Shown here in pieces: positions 14,835-26,737 of a stretch of DNA of 64,000 nucleotides; within the stretch, counting starts at the first letter, position 1, and each line of letters begins with the position of its first letter. A program made the translations under genes and the position numbers. The notes beneath the pieces were generated by a model, which was not told where the DNA came from, ran no database searches, and saw only the letters and a list, made by a program, of their open reading frames with translations. The stretch is from Akebia trifoliata. Lineage: Eukaryota > Streptophyta > Magnoliopsida > Ranunculales > Lardizabalaceae. The stretch spans positions 14,463,040 to 14,527,039 of the forward strand of contig CM030705.1 in NCBI GenBank assembly GCA_017979445.1, given 5' to 3'.

Positions 14835-15239
14835 ATTTTGTCAATCCCGAGACATATATTGAGTGTCAGATTGATTTGCCATTAAAGACATATGAAGACT
14901 CCGGTAAAGTTGTTCAACTGCACACGTCTCGACAAAAAGCTCCTATGTGTGTGTACAAAGCCTAAACGGTAATGAGTCTACCTAAGATCATTTCCTAACA
15001 CTTAGATGATTGATAGGTTGACCCGTAGTGATTAGAAAATTCTCTCCTCAACCCATTCACTCATTGGACCTTTTGGGAACAAAAAAATGGTCATTTAGGG
15101 GACATTATAGATTTGAACACCTTAAGACCATCCTCTGTCCTTGGTAACTTTTTGAAGACATTATATAGGTAAAATCTATCACACATTCGAACCGTTTTGT
15201 CATCGAACTTCTTGAAAGCTCATTCTGACTAGAAATGAC

Positions 15240-16560
15240 AAAAAAAATATTTTGATCATTTCACCCACTTGTTACATTGCCCACCCCTTGGCGGTAGTTT
15301 GGAGATGTTCTACATAGTTAGATCTATCAAATCCTTGAACGACATGTCAAGCAGAGCTACCGTTTGAAAGTTATGGTCGAGATACCTCTCAATGACATTT
15401 TCATAATTAATCCGGTGGCACTATTCACCAAAATCGGTGGCACCAGTAGCAACTGACAAATGAAACCGGTAGCAGTGTTTTAAAAATTGATTCCACCAGC
15501 AGAGCCATTGGGAGCTCGAAAATGACTCTTAAAATGAGTTTTTTTTTGCTCATTTCTCTTAAGGTTCCAACTCCAGAGAAAACCCACATTAATTTCCCAT
15601 TATCATTATCTCCAAGTTTTTTCAAAGTTAGAAAGGCTCTAAACTTAGTTGAAAACACATTCAACCCAAGCCCTTTTCATTGTTGAACCACTTCATCCAA
15701 CATCTTTGCTTGCACACATATTGGTGAATCTCAAAAAAGCTTAGAGCAGCCATTTGAAGCAATGAGCACATTTAGATGAAGATGACTTTCTCAAGGATGT
15801 GAAGAACTCAAAGCACCATATTGGTAAATCGATCCATTGAGTCTAGTCCTTATGAGAATTATTGTTAATTTATCTTTTTTTAACAAAAAGAGGTTCTTGG
15901 TTCCAATACAAAACCAAGCTCTTGAGAAGATTTGGGGACTCTACTCAAAAGAACAATGTTCTAAGTTTCCTAAGGATGAAACTTAAAGTTTGAATGAGGT
16001 GTTACCTCTTCTAAACAAATTGGTTTAGGGATTCAACCGATGGAAAAATTCTATTTCGAGAGGATGTCGTTATCTCGATCTTAAAGTTTAGAATTTGTCT
16101 TAGGCATACAAATTCTATGTAAGTTTTTTAGATGAACCATAAACCTCTATGTGGTAGTGGAGCCCAAGACTCGAGAGTAGGGTACTTGGTAATGGATGTA
16201 GGCAAGTTGCCGAACCACTATAAATCTCGTGTCTTCTTTACGATTATGCATTATGTTTAAGTCTATATGAATAACATAAATGCCATAATATGCACATTAA
16301 GGATTTGATAAAATATTTACTCAATGAATGGTGTTGTACGTTATGACATAACTCAAATTCGATTAATCATGTGCATCTCTATGGTTTTAATCATCTTAGC
16401 ATAATCTAGAGACCTAAATTAACTTCGTGGGGGTGATTTTAAAACAGAAATTTTATTTAAACTATTCACCCACTCTAGGTTTAGACACGGTGCAAAGCCC
16501 GTAATTTTATCGTGATCCATCATGTACGATTCCAGACATGATTTCTATAAATCATAGTTG
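15240..16560. mobile_element. Nested Copia-LTR-like debris
   Basis: Inserted between PBS and gag of the minus-strand element. The stretch GGATGTAGGCAAGTTGCCGA followed by ACCACTATAAATCTCGTGTC near 16193-16240 is the R/U5-type wording of plant Copia LTRs in plus orientation. About 16440-16500 reads, on the other strand, CTAGAGTGGGTGAATAG, a word frequent in SIRE/Maximus LTRs. Borders and number of elements were not resolved. Confidence 0.4.
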
Positions 16561-16665
16561 GAGTTGTTGAGCTTTTGTGAAAATGAGAAACTCAAATCAC
16601 TGGTCATCTTCTTCAATCAAATTTGTTGCGTAGCCGTGCCAAACATTTTCCCAACAAACCATCTT

Positions 16666-16677
16666 GTTCTGATACCA
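16666..16677 (-). other. Copia primer-binding site (initiator Met tRNA)
   Basis: On the minus strand TGGTATCAGAAC, 11/12 to the usual TGGTATCAGAGC, two bases after the LTR end CTTAACA. This is where reverse transcription of the element at 12420-17120 would have started. Confidence 0.85.
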
Positions 16678-16679
16678 AT

Positions 16680-17120
16680 TGTTAAGATTTTTATGTAGTG
16701 GAGTCAATTTTTTTTTATAACTTTTATTATTACGGATACATAAAACAAAAAGAAGCACGTCACATGTATACCACACATAGAAGATGAAGGATAGAAGTTG
16801 AGAGAGAATAATAAAATAATATAAAACTTTATTCTCTTTAAGGCAAAAATCAGCCCACACTAACTCATGGTTATGGGTGTTTTTATATGGAAAACAAATT
16901 AAACTCCTAATTCAATTATAATTCATAAAATAATCCAACTCTATTTAATTAAAAATAATCCTAATCTAACACAAATAGAATCCCAATATAGGTTAAAGTT
17001 AAATCTAATCTAGGAACCATTCCACCGATCCAATAATTGTAAGTCGGTGATGACTCTAACAACTTATTTGTATTAATGACATAATAGCTTTCTACCAACA
17101 GTAGTAGTGATAGCCCAACA
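16680..17120 (-). mobile_element. 5' LTR of the decayed minus-strand Copia
   Basis: On the minus strand it runs from TGTTGGGCTATCACTAC to AAAATCTTAACA, 441 bp with TG...CA ends, directly followed by the PBS. A TATAAAAACACC box about 250 bases before the end fits an LTR promoter. The matching 3' LTR was not found at the left. Confidence 0.75.
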
Positions 17121-18939
17121 ATTACCTGTGAAAAATTAAACAAAAGAAATTAGCTAACTTTGAAAAAGATACTAAATTGTATATATTTGAAATTGTTATA
17201 AAAAAAACGCAAGCAAGTTAAAATATTCTATGAGTCGAGAGAGAATTAACCTAGTCCATTTAGATTACCCTAACTATAAAAAATATTGTTAATGTTTGTG
17301 TATATGTGCACTTCACTTGGGATAGGTGGCATAGGTATATTTCGTAGAGACAAATGATACAATTGTAACTGCAAAACAACTTTGAGGTCATGGTTTCAAA
17401 TCCAACTTACTCATAATTTTTTTTTAAATAGTCCCAAAAAAGAAAGTTAGATTTAGGTACTCGGTTCATTTATTTTTTATATCTTTGGTATTCAAACCTC
17501 CTAGAGCACCAAACTAATCCCACGAGCATGCATGTCGCCCTTTCATTTGTACCAAGTGTATAGGGATAAATCCCATGGGGGAGTTGAACTCAAGACCTCC
17601 TAACCGAACTAATAAAAACACTAAATAAAGATAACTACATTTCAATTGTAAACACAACTATCTACATTAAACATTTGAATATGTTAATCTACTAGATTCT
17701 CCATCAATATGAGCACTTTAGATATTTATCCTCTTTATTTTCACTAAGTAGCGAATTGGAATTGCATGTGAAAAGCCCCCATAATCTACAAAATATAATT
17801 GTAGATATGAGACAAAGGAAAATGTTGGAAATTGTTTTTGGTTTGGGAAGAGAACAAGGAAAGGATTATGAAGAAATTGAAAGTCTTGAAATAGAAGAAT
17901 GTTAAAATTTACTATAATTATTTTGAGATTTGATCTTGATTATAACGTTCCTCGTTCGCCAATTGAATGACACGCCACTGTCCACTTTCTCATATTCCTA
18001 AAGACTTTGGTTTTGTATGGCATTCCAATGATTTGGAAATACCATTGCCAATTTAGGATAAAAATATATCACTCAATTCTTTTTATATATCTCCAATGTA
18101 GATTTTGAATCAATCAACGTTTTTAGCATATACTATTGGAATCGAAATTTTTTATTTAAGGTGTTTTGTTTTTATATGGACCACTCTCTTGAAAAAGATT
18201 CTAACCTTGGATAATGTTATGGCTAAGTACTATATAAATGAATTTTTGCTCTATATGTAAATGCAATGGCAAGTCGGATAATCACGTTCAAATTCATTTC
18301 AACTATGTATGGGTCCCACAATTATTATACCTATGGGGGATAAAATCCTATCCACTCCTTTGTATGGGCCTCATTTTATTGTCTTTTCTTTTCACCCCTT
18401 CAACTTTATTGTCTTTCCTCTCTTCCCCTTCCTTCCTCTTTTTTTGCAATTATACTCCTGTAACTATTATTTTTTTCTTTTTAATCCCAAATATTTTTTT
18501 AATAATACCTCTCTAATTTTATTATTTTTCCTCTTTTACCCTCAAAAGAGGATGTCTATGCCATAAGCACATGCAAACTCGTGTGTGTGTGTGTGTGTGG
18601 ATATAAAGAGAAGAAAAATGCAGAATTCTTAGAGATTAATTTCGATCTTCTAAGGATTAATACACATTTGAATTTTTTTGTTTTTTGGAAATTCCTAACA
18701 TCCTAATGGTCATGTTGATGGGGAGTCTCAACCTAGGGGTTAAGGCTAACATTTTCCTTAAAGTTAATAAATATTTCATAAAATTTTCAAGTTTCCATTC
18801 AAACTAAGTCAAATTTTAGTTTTTAGAGAAATCATTAATTCATGTATTTTATTAAAAAAATTATAATTATGTTTTTTATGTTTTAGAAGATGAAATTATA
18901 CTATAATCACCCAATGTATTTTTTGTTTCATTTCTGTAG
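17121..18939. other. Intergenic; possible SINE, GT microsatellite, half MITE
   Basis: At about 17318-17430 a GATAGGTGGCATAGG word followed about 65 bases later by GGTTTCAAATCC and a T run could be the A and B boxes of a tRNA-derived SINE; this is weak. A GT repeat lies at about 18577-18598. At 18690-18732 the end of the TIR element described at 26579-26737 recurs alone (GTTGATGGGGAGTCTCAAC). No gene was seen. Confidence 0.3.
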
Positions 18940-20900
18940 ACAGTCCAATTTGAACGAGCCTCACTCGAAAATAACTCAAAAAATCGTATTTTTATCAAAA
19001 ATCCGTTAACAGGCCTAAAGGCCAAAATTTTCAAAATTAAAGTTTTTTATTCAAATTAAAGGCCTTAAGACTTCCAATAGTCTTTTGGACTCACAATAAG
19101 ACTTATCTAATTTCTAAACCCCATCATCTTATCAACTCATCACCATTCTAACTCAATCTTAAAATCAAGTCCTAAACTCATTATCAAGCCCATCTAGAAT
19201 CTATCATTCATAAACTACTTCTAAGCCCCTAAACATTTTTTTTAAATCCTACCTCAAATCAAGCCCTAACCTAAACCAATCCCAACTTATCCCCTAATTC
19301 CAAGCAAATTCCTAACCTAGACCACAACAAATCCTAAACCCAACCTACAAAGGCCCAATCCAACTCTTCTTAAAATTAAACCAATTTATCCAGAAGTCCT
19401 GCCTCCCAAGTCCCATTAATGTACATTCAAGATCCACAAACCCTCAAAAAACCCATGCTCACAAAGGGGGACATTTGTTATAACCACCATCAACTTCCCA
19501 AAATCAATCTACTTACCCCAATTATCAACCTCAAAAGTTATACAATCCATACCTCAACCCATACTACTTGTCATCATCCAGTCCCATCATTTCATCCAAA
19601 CCCTTATCACAAGCTATCCCCACACATTTTCTACTTAACCAATTCACCTAACCCACTCATCTTCATACAATTTACCACATGTCATCATCTAATTCACCAT
19701 CCCAAAACCTAACTACCTAATCCCTTACACAAGTCATTCAAACACCCCACCCCTCAACCTCAAACAACTCTTAACCCAAGTATGGTTGCTTAACCAACTC
19801 AATTGGATTTTATCCATAAGTTTGGATTAAAAGCAGCCCATCAAACCTTTTTCCCTCAATACCCTCCCCAATCTAAAATGCCAAACCTTTTAGCTTAAAA
19901 TTCATGTCATTTCCCTTCACATTTTATCTTTGACATTTTTAACCTCAAAAGTAACCCTTCAACACCTATAAAAACCTCTTTCATCCTTTGGAAAACTAAG
20001 GCTTGAATTTCCCTTTTCTAGTCATCTCTCTTAATCTCTCATACCTCTCAATCTAAGCTCTACTCAGTTCATCACTCAACCCTTTATTCACTCCCTCTCT
20101 CACTCTGTTCTCTTACCAAAGGACTTAACCTAAAATATTACATCAAGGACCTACGAAAAAGTAAGAAAGAAGAAGAGTGTAAAGGCTATAAAATGGGTTT
20201 TAGAGTAGGATTTTCATTTTAATTCCCCCTATCTCCCCTCTCCATCTCCTTCTTCTAACTTCCTATCTCCATTCTTTAATTTTGTTTAGAAAGCCATAAG
20301 ATGCACTGTTGACCTTCCCCTACCTCTAGTAGATTGAACCATGGTTGGGTCAAAAGTATAAGAGTTGAAGCCTTTTAAAAAAAATAAGCTTTTGTCATCG
20401 TTAATGCATACTTTCAACTTGCACACACCACAAAACTTATTTTGAGGCTAAAGGTAGTTGGGCCCTTCTCATTCTATTAGAGTAGACCCATAATCACAAG
20501 AAATCAACATTTTTCAAAATTTTGTTCTCAAGGCAAAATATGGGTAAGGATTACCTCTTTCGATGAGGTGATTCTCATAATCTAGGCCGACATTAAAATC
20601 CCTTACATTTAAAGTTACAAAATCATCATTTTCTCAAAAAAAAAATTTTATTTCTTTTTATATTTTTTAAATTGTCACATACTTGAGATTACTATCTAAG
20701 GTGGAGAAAGAGGAGTGTCTAAAACCTTCTCCTCTCTTTAATCAAACAGTTACCTAGATCTTAGGTAGATCGATTTCCTATTCATATAAGAATGTCACTA
20801 TTTTGCCTAAAATTGAATTTTCTCCAAATTATTATTTAGATGGTCATTCACACCAATTTTCAAAAATAAATCATGGCAACTCCAAATCCACATAACAGTG
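18940..20900 (+). mobile_element. G-poor Tat/Ogre-like Gypsy LTR (probable)
   Basis: A roughly 1.1 kb core (about 19080-20140) is strikingly poor in G on the plus strand and rich in CCAAC, CCTAA and TCATC words. It is followed by CT-rich leader text and then GGAGTGTCTAAAACCTTCTC and GGCAACTCCAAATCC near 20720 and 20876. These parallel the GGTGCCTAACACCTTC ... GGCGACTCC landmarks at the end of Tat/Ogre LTRs, just before the primer site. The Pro/His-rich frame at 19419-19712 is a by-product of this composition. The left border is unresolved and no internal genes follow. Confidence 0.4.
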
Positions 20901-22139
20901 ATCTTCGGGCTCGAAAATCACATAGCTACAAGTCCAATTATTGAGAATTGCAATTTACACAAGTTCTTGTATTTTTCAACTTTGATTTTACTTATTTTAG
21001 AATCAGATTCGAAACCACTAAGAACTTAAAAAAGATGATGGTTCTAATCCAAGGTAAATTAGAGATCAAACCATTGCTAACCCATTGACAACCTTAGTGG
21101 AAAGTGAAGATCTTTAGACTTCTTAAAGATAGTAGTAATATAAAATTAAGGAACATTTAGGGGTCTTTACTTATGAAAATATTAGTACCTCAAGTTTGAG
21201 AAAATATTTATCTATATACATAAAGTCAATTGTTGGGACATAAAAATGACAGTAGGCTAATATGGAAGGTGACGTTGTAGGGTAGACTCGCCAGCAGACA
21301 CAAGTTGCACACGCACTCGTGTCCCCTTCTCACTGCGCGTGTTAGCGAAAGCGATAGTTCAGTTTGTGTCAACCATATGACCTATGGATTGCTCCCTAAC
21401 ACCTACTATGTCACCGGTCCCGCATCTTGGTTTCGTCAAATAATGCCACGTGGGAATAACTTTGGACCCACGCACTCGTGACAGGCTGGCCATGGTCCAC
21501 CATGGTAATTTAGTAATATTCCTGCAAAATTGGGGATATTAGAGTTACCTCGAGAAGTCAACGCGTTTTTGTTTTTTTCAATGAAAGGTGACTTTGTTTT
21601 AATCTTTTTTTCAAAATTCTAATCAAAACTAAATTTGAATAAAATCTAATTTTCATTCTTAATTCATAAAAATAAAAAAAAATAAAAAAATGGTAGTTGA
21701 CTCCAGGTGAAGAGGGTTAACCTAATCCTTCGTTTTACAAGGGGTAAACCTAATATTGCCAATTTTTAAAGGATATAGTAAGGTTGATTTGTGAAATTTG
21801 TCACCACTAACTTCATTTATAAGAGATTAGAGTTTGTCCATGCCTGTCAACACTGGCATATTCTTTGGGGATAAGATGGAAGACAATAAAGTTGGAGGAG
21901 GTATCATTGAAAAAAGAGAAGAAAAGATAAAATTTGGGGGGGTATTTTTAAGAATCAAGTAAAAGCATCTCCAACGGACTCTTTGAAGTGTGTTGATTAT
22001 TTACTTTTAAAGAGTGAAAGATGAGAAAATTATCTCCAAGAAACTCTTTAAAAATAAACATTAAAATAAAGAGGGGGTTTCCACTCTCTACATGTAGAGA
22101 GCTTCCAAATCTAGTTATTTTAATATTTGAAAAATGAAA
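20901..22139. other. Intergenic with a GC-rich island
   Basis: About 21240-21530 is markedly richer in G+C and CpG than its surroundings (for example GTTGCACACGCACTCGTGTC and CACTGCGCGTGTTAGCG) but holds no ORF, splice pattern or RNA fold that I recognise. The rest is AT-rich. Confidence 0.35.
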
Positions 22140-22460
22140 AAAAACACTTTTCTTATTAACTTAGTAAAATTTTAAATTTTACTGAGCGTCGTTTGACCCA
22201 CATTGGCAATTCAACATAACATCCTTTTAGATTTTATGGAAAAACTCATATATAAAAAATAAAAAAAATTGAGCATGATCCAAGTGTTGAAGATGGACGA
22301 CTATTTAATTTTCAAAACTTAAAATTAAAATTTAACGATGAAAAGTGATGTGTTTTTTATTTAATTTTTTCAAAATTCTTAAAATTTCATTCTTGACAAG
22401 CCTGTAGCATCGAAACGTGTTTTTGGATGCCAAGATGTGAACTCACGGCCCATAATATGA
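22140..22460. repeat. Dispersed repeat shared with 38230-38640
   Basis: Both copies run from a CTTA(T/C)TAAC(T)TAGTA start through GGAAAAACTCATAT or its equivalent to the shared end AGCATCG...CGTGTTTTTGGATGCCAAGA (the other copy has ATCATGTTTTTGGATGCCA). Neither has coding capacity. The type of element is not known. Confidence 0.5.
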
Positions 22461-23789
22461 TTGTTTGTAAAGTAAAATCATATTAAATATTAAGAATATA
22501 TAAATAAATGTCGAGTGTGTGGAGTCGGGATCTAATTTTACTCTAGCTAAAATAACTTTAGCTACTTTTTTTTATACAAAAGATGCTCTTTATTTAAAAA
22601 TAAAAAATAAAAAAGAAAAAACATTGTTGGAGATACTTTAAGTGAGTTCATTTTTTAAGACCCCACATCTTCATTGATTCACGTGTATTAAAGGGCATTT
22701 AAATTTACAAAAAAAATGTTTTAGACTTTATCCATGTTGAGAAGCCTTCGATCATTAGCCTTTCTTCTCAAAATCAGTTATTTTCAATCTTATAATATAC
22801 GATGACTTAGATAAGACTTTTAAAGTAGAAGATGATGAACTTTTAGATAGGAAAAACAAAGGGATTGAGGAGAAGTTCAAAATGATGGATTGAAGAAGAG
22901 GTTAAATATTTTAAAAGTACTTTATTAGAGAGGTCGATGAACTAGGAGATGTTTGTTACAGGTTGAAGATGAGAGAATTTAGGTCATTTATTATTGATCT
23001 ATAAGAAAAGACCAAGGTCAAGGAAATGGTCATTAATTTGAAAACATAGTGATACCTCGAATACTTACGAAAACGTGGAAAAATATGTCTAGATCATTAT
23101 CCTGCTCTGTAAACTTAAGATTCTATCTATTTCAACTATTATACCATAAGAACAAGATCAAATCTTTTAAGTATTTTCTAAACCTTTGGATGGAAAATCA
23201 AGGGTTTTTACAAGAGATAATGATGAGATTGAAAATAATGGAAGATGAAGTTTAGTAGATCAAAAATAATTTATGATAGAGTTGAAGATGCATGGTTCCT
23301 TAACCTAAATTAAGGATTTCTGGGTATAAGTTGATGGCTAGGGCCTTTATTATTTCAACTTTTGATTATTCTATAAGAACTACTCTAACCCAAAGTTTCA
23401 AATTTTGTCTTCATATTGTCATTTTCTTCATTTTGAAGACTCTGAATCACTTTTGAACTCCAACCAACCCCATCTTCAAATCAATATTTATTTTTTGAAA
23501 TACTATTCACTAATTCAAAAAAGAATAAAAGAGAAATATAATAGGTAAGGGACAAAAATGGTATTTGTAAAATATTCCAAGAAAAAAGAAGGTCAAATTT
23601 GATATTTATGAAAAATATTGAGGATATAATAGGTATTTAAAAAAATATATAAACAGTGATAAAGATAGAGACTTCAAAAATTCTTTATCATTGAACTAAA
23701 AAATAATGATTATAAGAATTTTTATTTTTCTTATGTCAAAATTTTATTTAAGATAATTTTTAAAATTAAAATAATATTTCATTAATAAT
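22461..23789. other. AT-rich, possibly an old unrecognised pseudogene
   Basis: About 22830-23270 has purine-rich, GAAGAT/GATGAG-rich text with short open frames (for example a 68-residue frame at 23049-23255) that reads like eroded coding sequence, but I recognise no family in any frame. Confidence 0.25.
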
Positions 23790-24170
23790 ATTAATTACCT
23801 ATGCCTCTTATTTAATAACAAACGCTGGATTATAAAAGTGAGAGTCACTGAGTCAGACTAGTGTGACTAACTTGGTAAGATTTCAAATCTTACTATTGAG
23901 CCCACATGGATCACAACAATTGTAATCATCAAAACTACAGTCATCTTGATTTCAAAGAAAATCTCAAATTTAAAAAAAAATAATAATAATAATAACAATT
24001 AGTAATTACCCGTGTCTTTTACTGGATAAGAGAAGTCAGACTAACTTAGTAAGATTTCAAAATACAACCATTTAGATTTTTGGGAAGCACTAAGATTTAA
24101 AAAAATAATTTTACTTTTCTCCAATCAAAGTTTTAATTAAAATTAAAATAATAGTTTATTTATAATATTA
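23790..24170. repeat. Tandem repeats of about 200 bp, split from a third copy by a transposon
   Basis: Two units (about 23790-23994 and 23995-24170) each carry TTA(T)TTACC..GT..CTTTTA at the start, then GTCAGACTA...ACTTAGTAAGATTTCAAA and a tail ending in poly-A/TAAT. A third unit resumes at 25300-25460 (AATATTAATTACCCAAAAGC, then GAGTAGACTAACC). The TIR element 24171-25299 sits between units 2 and 3. Confidence 0.65.
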
Positions 24171-25299
24171 GCGAAATGCTATTGGCACCCCAACTTTTAC
24201 ATATTACACTGCAATTCAACATATATAAAAAATAAATAAATAAATAAATAAATATATGATTGAGAATAAATCTCTCTCTCCCACTCTCCATTTATTTTTT
24301 TTAGGTTTAGGATTTTATATAAGCCTATTCCTAATTGTAAACAACCGTAGAAATTTTTTGAATATGTATTATAATGTTTTGTAATATTTATTAAAAATTT
24401 GAGGTAATTCTTTGTAATGATTGAATAGTATATTTTAATCATAGTAGCAAAGTTCGGATTTGGTAATTATTAGGTGAGTGTTTAATTCAGATAAATTCGA
24501 GAAAGTTTTGTAAAAAACCTAGATATTTTCAGAGATTATACCCAAAAAAAAAAAAAAAATTGGATTTCTTACCAAAACCCTTCATCTTCAACTTCTCTAA
24601 AAATCCTGTCTTCTTCTTGATATTTGAATGTTGCAAAAATGCCCGTCTAGAGACGGGACGTCGACTCAAGCTCCATCTGAGAGTGAGACATTGTATTGTG
24701 TCTATGTAGTGATTGGATAGAAACACTCATCAATTGTGACACAATTAGCTCAAATTCTTTTAGAAGCAAATGCTTTGAAATATTCCATTCTTGTAGCAGC
24801 CACCCCATTGGATCCTGTTCCTTTGCAGATATACTTGACAAGTTGGGATAAGGTGGTAATGGATAGGGTGGTTCAGGCGATGAAGCGAGGGCTACTTGAT
24901 CCAAGTAGCTAATGAGGTTTTTTTCAAGTCAAATCGATACCCAATGTTAGATACACCAAGGGTGGCATAGACGAGAGGAGAGGAGAGGAAGTGCATAAGC
25001 CATATCACAGACAACTTTGGGACTATTGCACCCCATCTTATTCAATTGGAAAGGCAGACCGGTTGTATTGGGGTGGATTAGCTTCCGAATTTTTTTGAAG
25101 GTTGAGGATAAATATGTTACTATATTTCATGATTAATCTAGGAATCATCTATTAATTCGTCGATTTGTTGATTTTAATGGCTAACCCCTAATTCGGGGGA
25201 ATTTTGTAGCTATGATTTTTAAATTTTAATTGGGGTGTGATAAATAATTTGACAATTGAGATGTAATAAGTAAAAGTTGGGGTGCCAATAGAAGCTCTC
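24171..25299. mobile_element. 1.13-kb nonautonomous TIR element, family A copy 4
   Basis: The ends are inverted repeats of about 30 bases that match at 22 consecutive positions through CTATTGGCACCCCAACTTTT. The outer bases are GCGAAATG on the left and, reading back, GAGAGCTT on the right. A perfect 8-base duplication TAATATTA lies at 24163-24170 and 25300-25307. The core matches the three short elements at 6970, 7857 and 7969. No transposase is present. Unlike those copies it carries about 700 bp of balanced-composition sequence with an 85-residue minus-strand frame, so it may be a Pack-type element with captured host DNA. Confidence 0.85.
24647..24904 (-). other. Open frame inside the TIR element, possible captured exon
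   Basis: An 85-residue frame of normal amino-acid composition: a Pro-rich start (SPEPPYPLPPYPNLS), then EQDPMGWLLQEWNISKHLL and EFELIVSQLMSVSIQSLHRH. I do not recognise the family. Downstream on the same strand, about 24645-24560 overlaps a segment about 80% identical to 39942-40023 that contains a TTGGTAAGAAATCC donor-like site. That would fit part of a host gene picked up by the transposon. Coding status is unproven. Confidence 0.3.
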
Positions 25300-25460
25300 T
25301 AATATTAATTACCCAAAAGCTGGGTTGTACTTGTGAGAGTAGACTAACCTAAAATCTTCTTAAGCATAGTTGGGTCCACATTGATCACCAGGCACCACAT
25401 CCAACTACAACCTTCTAGATTTCACAGAAAATCTGAGATTTAAAAAGAAAATTTTTTTTT

Positions 25461-26578
25461 TTTAAACTTCAACAATAAAAAATAAAAGAATAAATAAAAT
25501 AAATTGAAATTCTCATAATTTTGTGGTGTCGGGAAACTTTCCTTACTAAATTGTTAAGGAAAGAGTTTTTCTACCTGTAATCAACCAAATCGACGTGGAC
25601 TAGTTGATCAGGTTGATTATTTGGGTAGGTGATCTCCTTGGCCGAACACCCATATAAGTTAAAGAGTTTGAAGATGACATACTTTGGAGACGTACTTTCT
25701 TTTTTTTTTTTTTTTGTGGTTAGAAGTTGAAGATGAGGGCATTCAGATTATTTAGCATTAAACTACAATAGAATACCATTTTTATTTTTATATATGTTTT
25801 TATTTTTTTAAATTCCATTAAAATGGATTGATCTTGTTAATCTTTTACCATTTTTTAGTTTTTTTTGTGTTGGTATTCAAGGATTATAAGTCACAAAGTT
25901 ATTATTCAAGAATCCAAGTATAGTCTCATAGTAATCGACATGCACCATACTCGAATACCCGGGCAGAGCTAATAAGGAGACATTGGGGGCAAGTGCCCCC
26001 ACTCAACTTTTTTGGACATTTTAAATACTCTTGAATTTATGCTTAAATTTGATTTATTCCTACATTTTGAAGTATGACATGCCCCGTTTGACTCTATTGC
26101 CCCCACTCCCACATCTTCCTCCAATTTTTGCCCCCTTCCCCTCCAATTAACTATAACTTTACTCCCACTAATAGAAAATCTTGGCTCCGCCCCTACTCGA
26201 ATACAATGGGATAACTAATTACCTGAATTTTAAAGTAACGTTATATTATCATTGAAGAATGATGTTTTATTGAATGTCGCAAACAACAAAAATAATGTTT
26301 ATAATGTGCAATACTTATTTAAGAATGATCATTAACTAATACAATTGAATTAGTTGAAGTGATGACCATGTTCTTAGATTGCAAATATGAGAAAATTTAT
26401 TTTAATATAATAAAAAATGATTTATGATTTCAGATTATAAGATTATTATATTTCTAATTTTAAAATAAATTTATGTTATTTTTTTCAAGTATTTTGATAA
26501 TCCACGTACATTTTACTAGTAAATAGAAGTTGGGCAGTTATGAAAGAATTATGAAGGACTTTTCTAAGCTCAATTCAT
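25461..26578. other. Intergenic
   Basis: AT-rich with poly-T runs. About 25985-26190 contains GGGGGCAAGTGCCCCCACTC and several GCCCC(C/A) words, resembling a repeat fragment. No gene was recognised. Confidence 0.35.
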
Positions 26579-26737
26579 GGTTGAGGCTCTCCATCAACAT
26601 CACCCTTAGGAATTAGGAAAAACACAGATTTCCTCAATATTAATATCAACATTATTGGGATTAGTACTTTATCTTAGGGATACATTTTCTTCGGAATCCC
26701 AACCATTCCAACAATCATGTTAATGGAGAGCCTCAAC
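26579..26737. mobile_element. Short TIR (MITE-like) element
   Basis: The left end GGTTGAGGCTCTCCATCAAC and the right end, read back, GTTGAGGCTCTCCATTAAC form inverted repeats of about 22 bases around about 115 bp of noncoding sequence. A half copy lies at 18690-18732. No clear target-site duplication was found. Confidence 0.6.

Larger units (their letters stand above)
12420..17120 (-). mobile_element. Decayed Ty1/Copia retrotransposon
   Basis: Read on the minus strand: LTR (17120-16680), PBS (16677-16666), gag (14834-14051 in two frames), GAG-pre-integrase (about 13497-13315), integrase core (13293-12913), then a frameshifted region with copia words such as KCIFVGYDSKKKSW and SRDVIFNEASSWW down to about 12600-12560. 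Reverse transcriptase, RNase H and the 3' LTR are absent, so the 3' half is deleted or replaced. About 1.8 kb separates PBS and gag, far more than usual, and contains other LTR-like debris, suggesting a nested insertion. Confidence 0.85.

Noticed and set aside
16597..16860. 87-residue minus-strand frame
   Set aside because: It crosses the Copia LTR, PBS and leader; its residues are a by-product of noncoding LTR sequence.
19419..19712. 97-residue Pro/His/Thr-rich plus-strand frame
   Set aside because: Produced by the G-poor, C-rich composition of the probable LTR; no start context, domain or conservation cue.
22830..23270. Decayed protein-coding gene
   Set aside because: Purine-rich text looks gene-like but no frame gives a recognisable motif, so it is left as unknown intergenic sequence.
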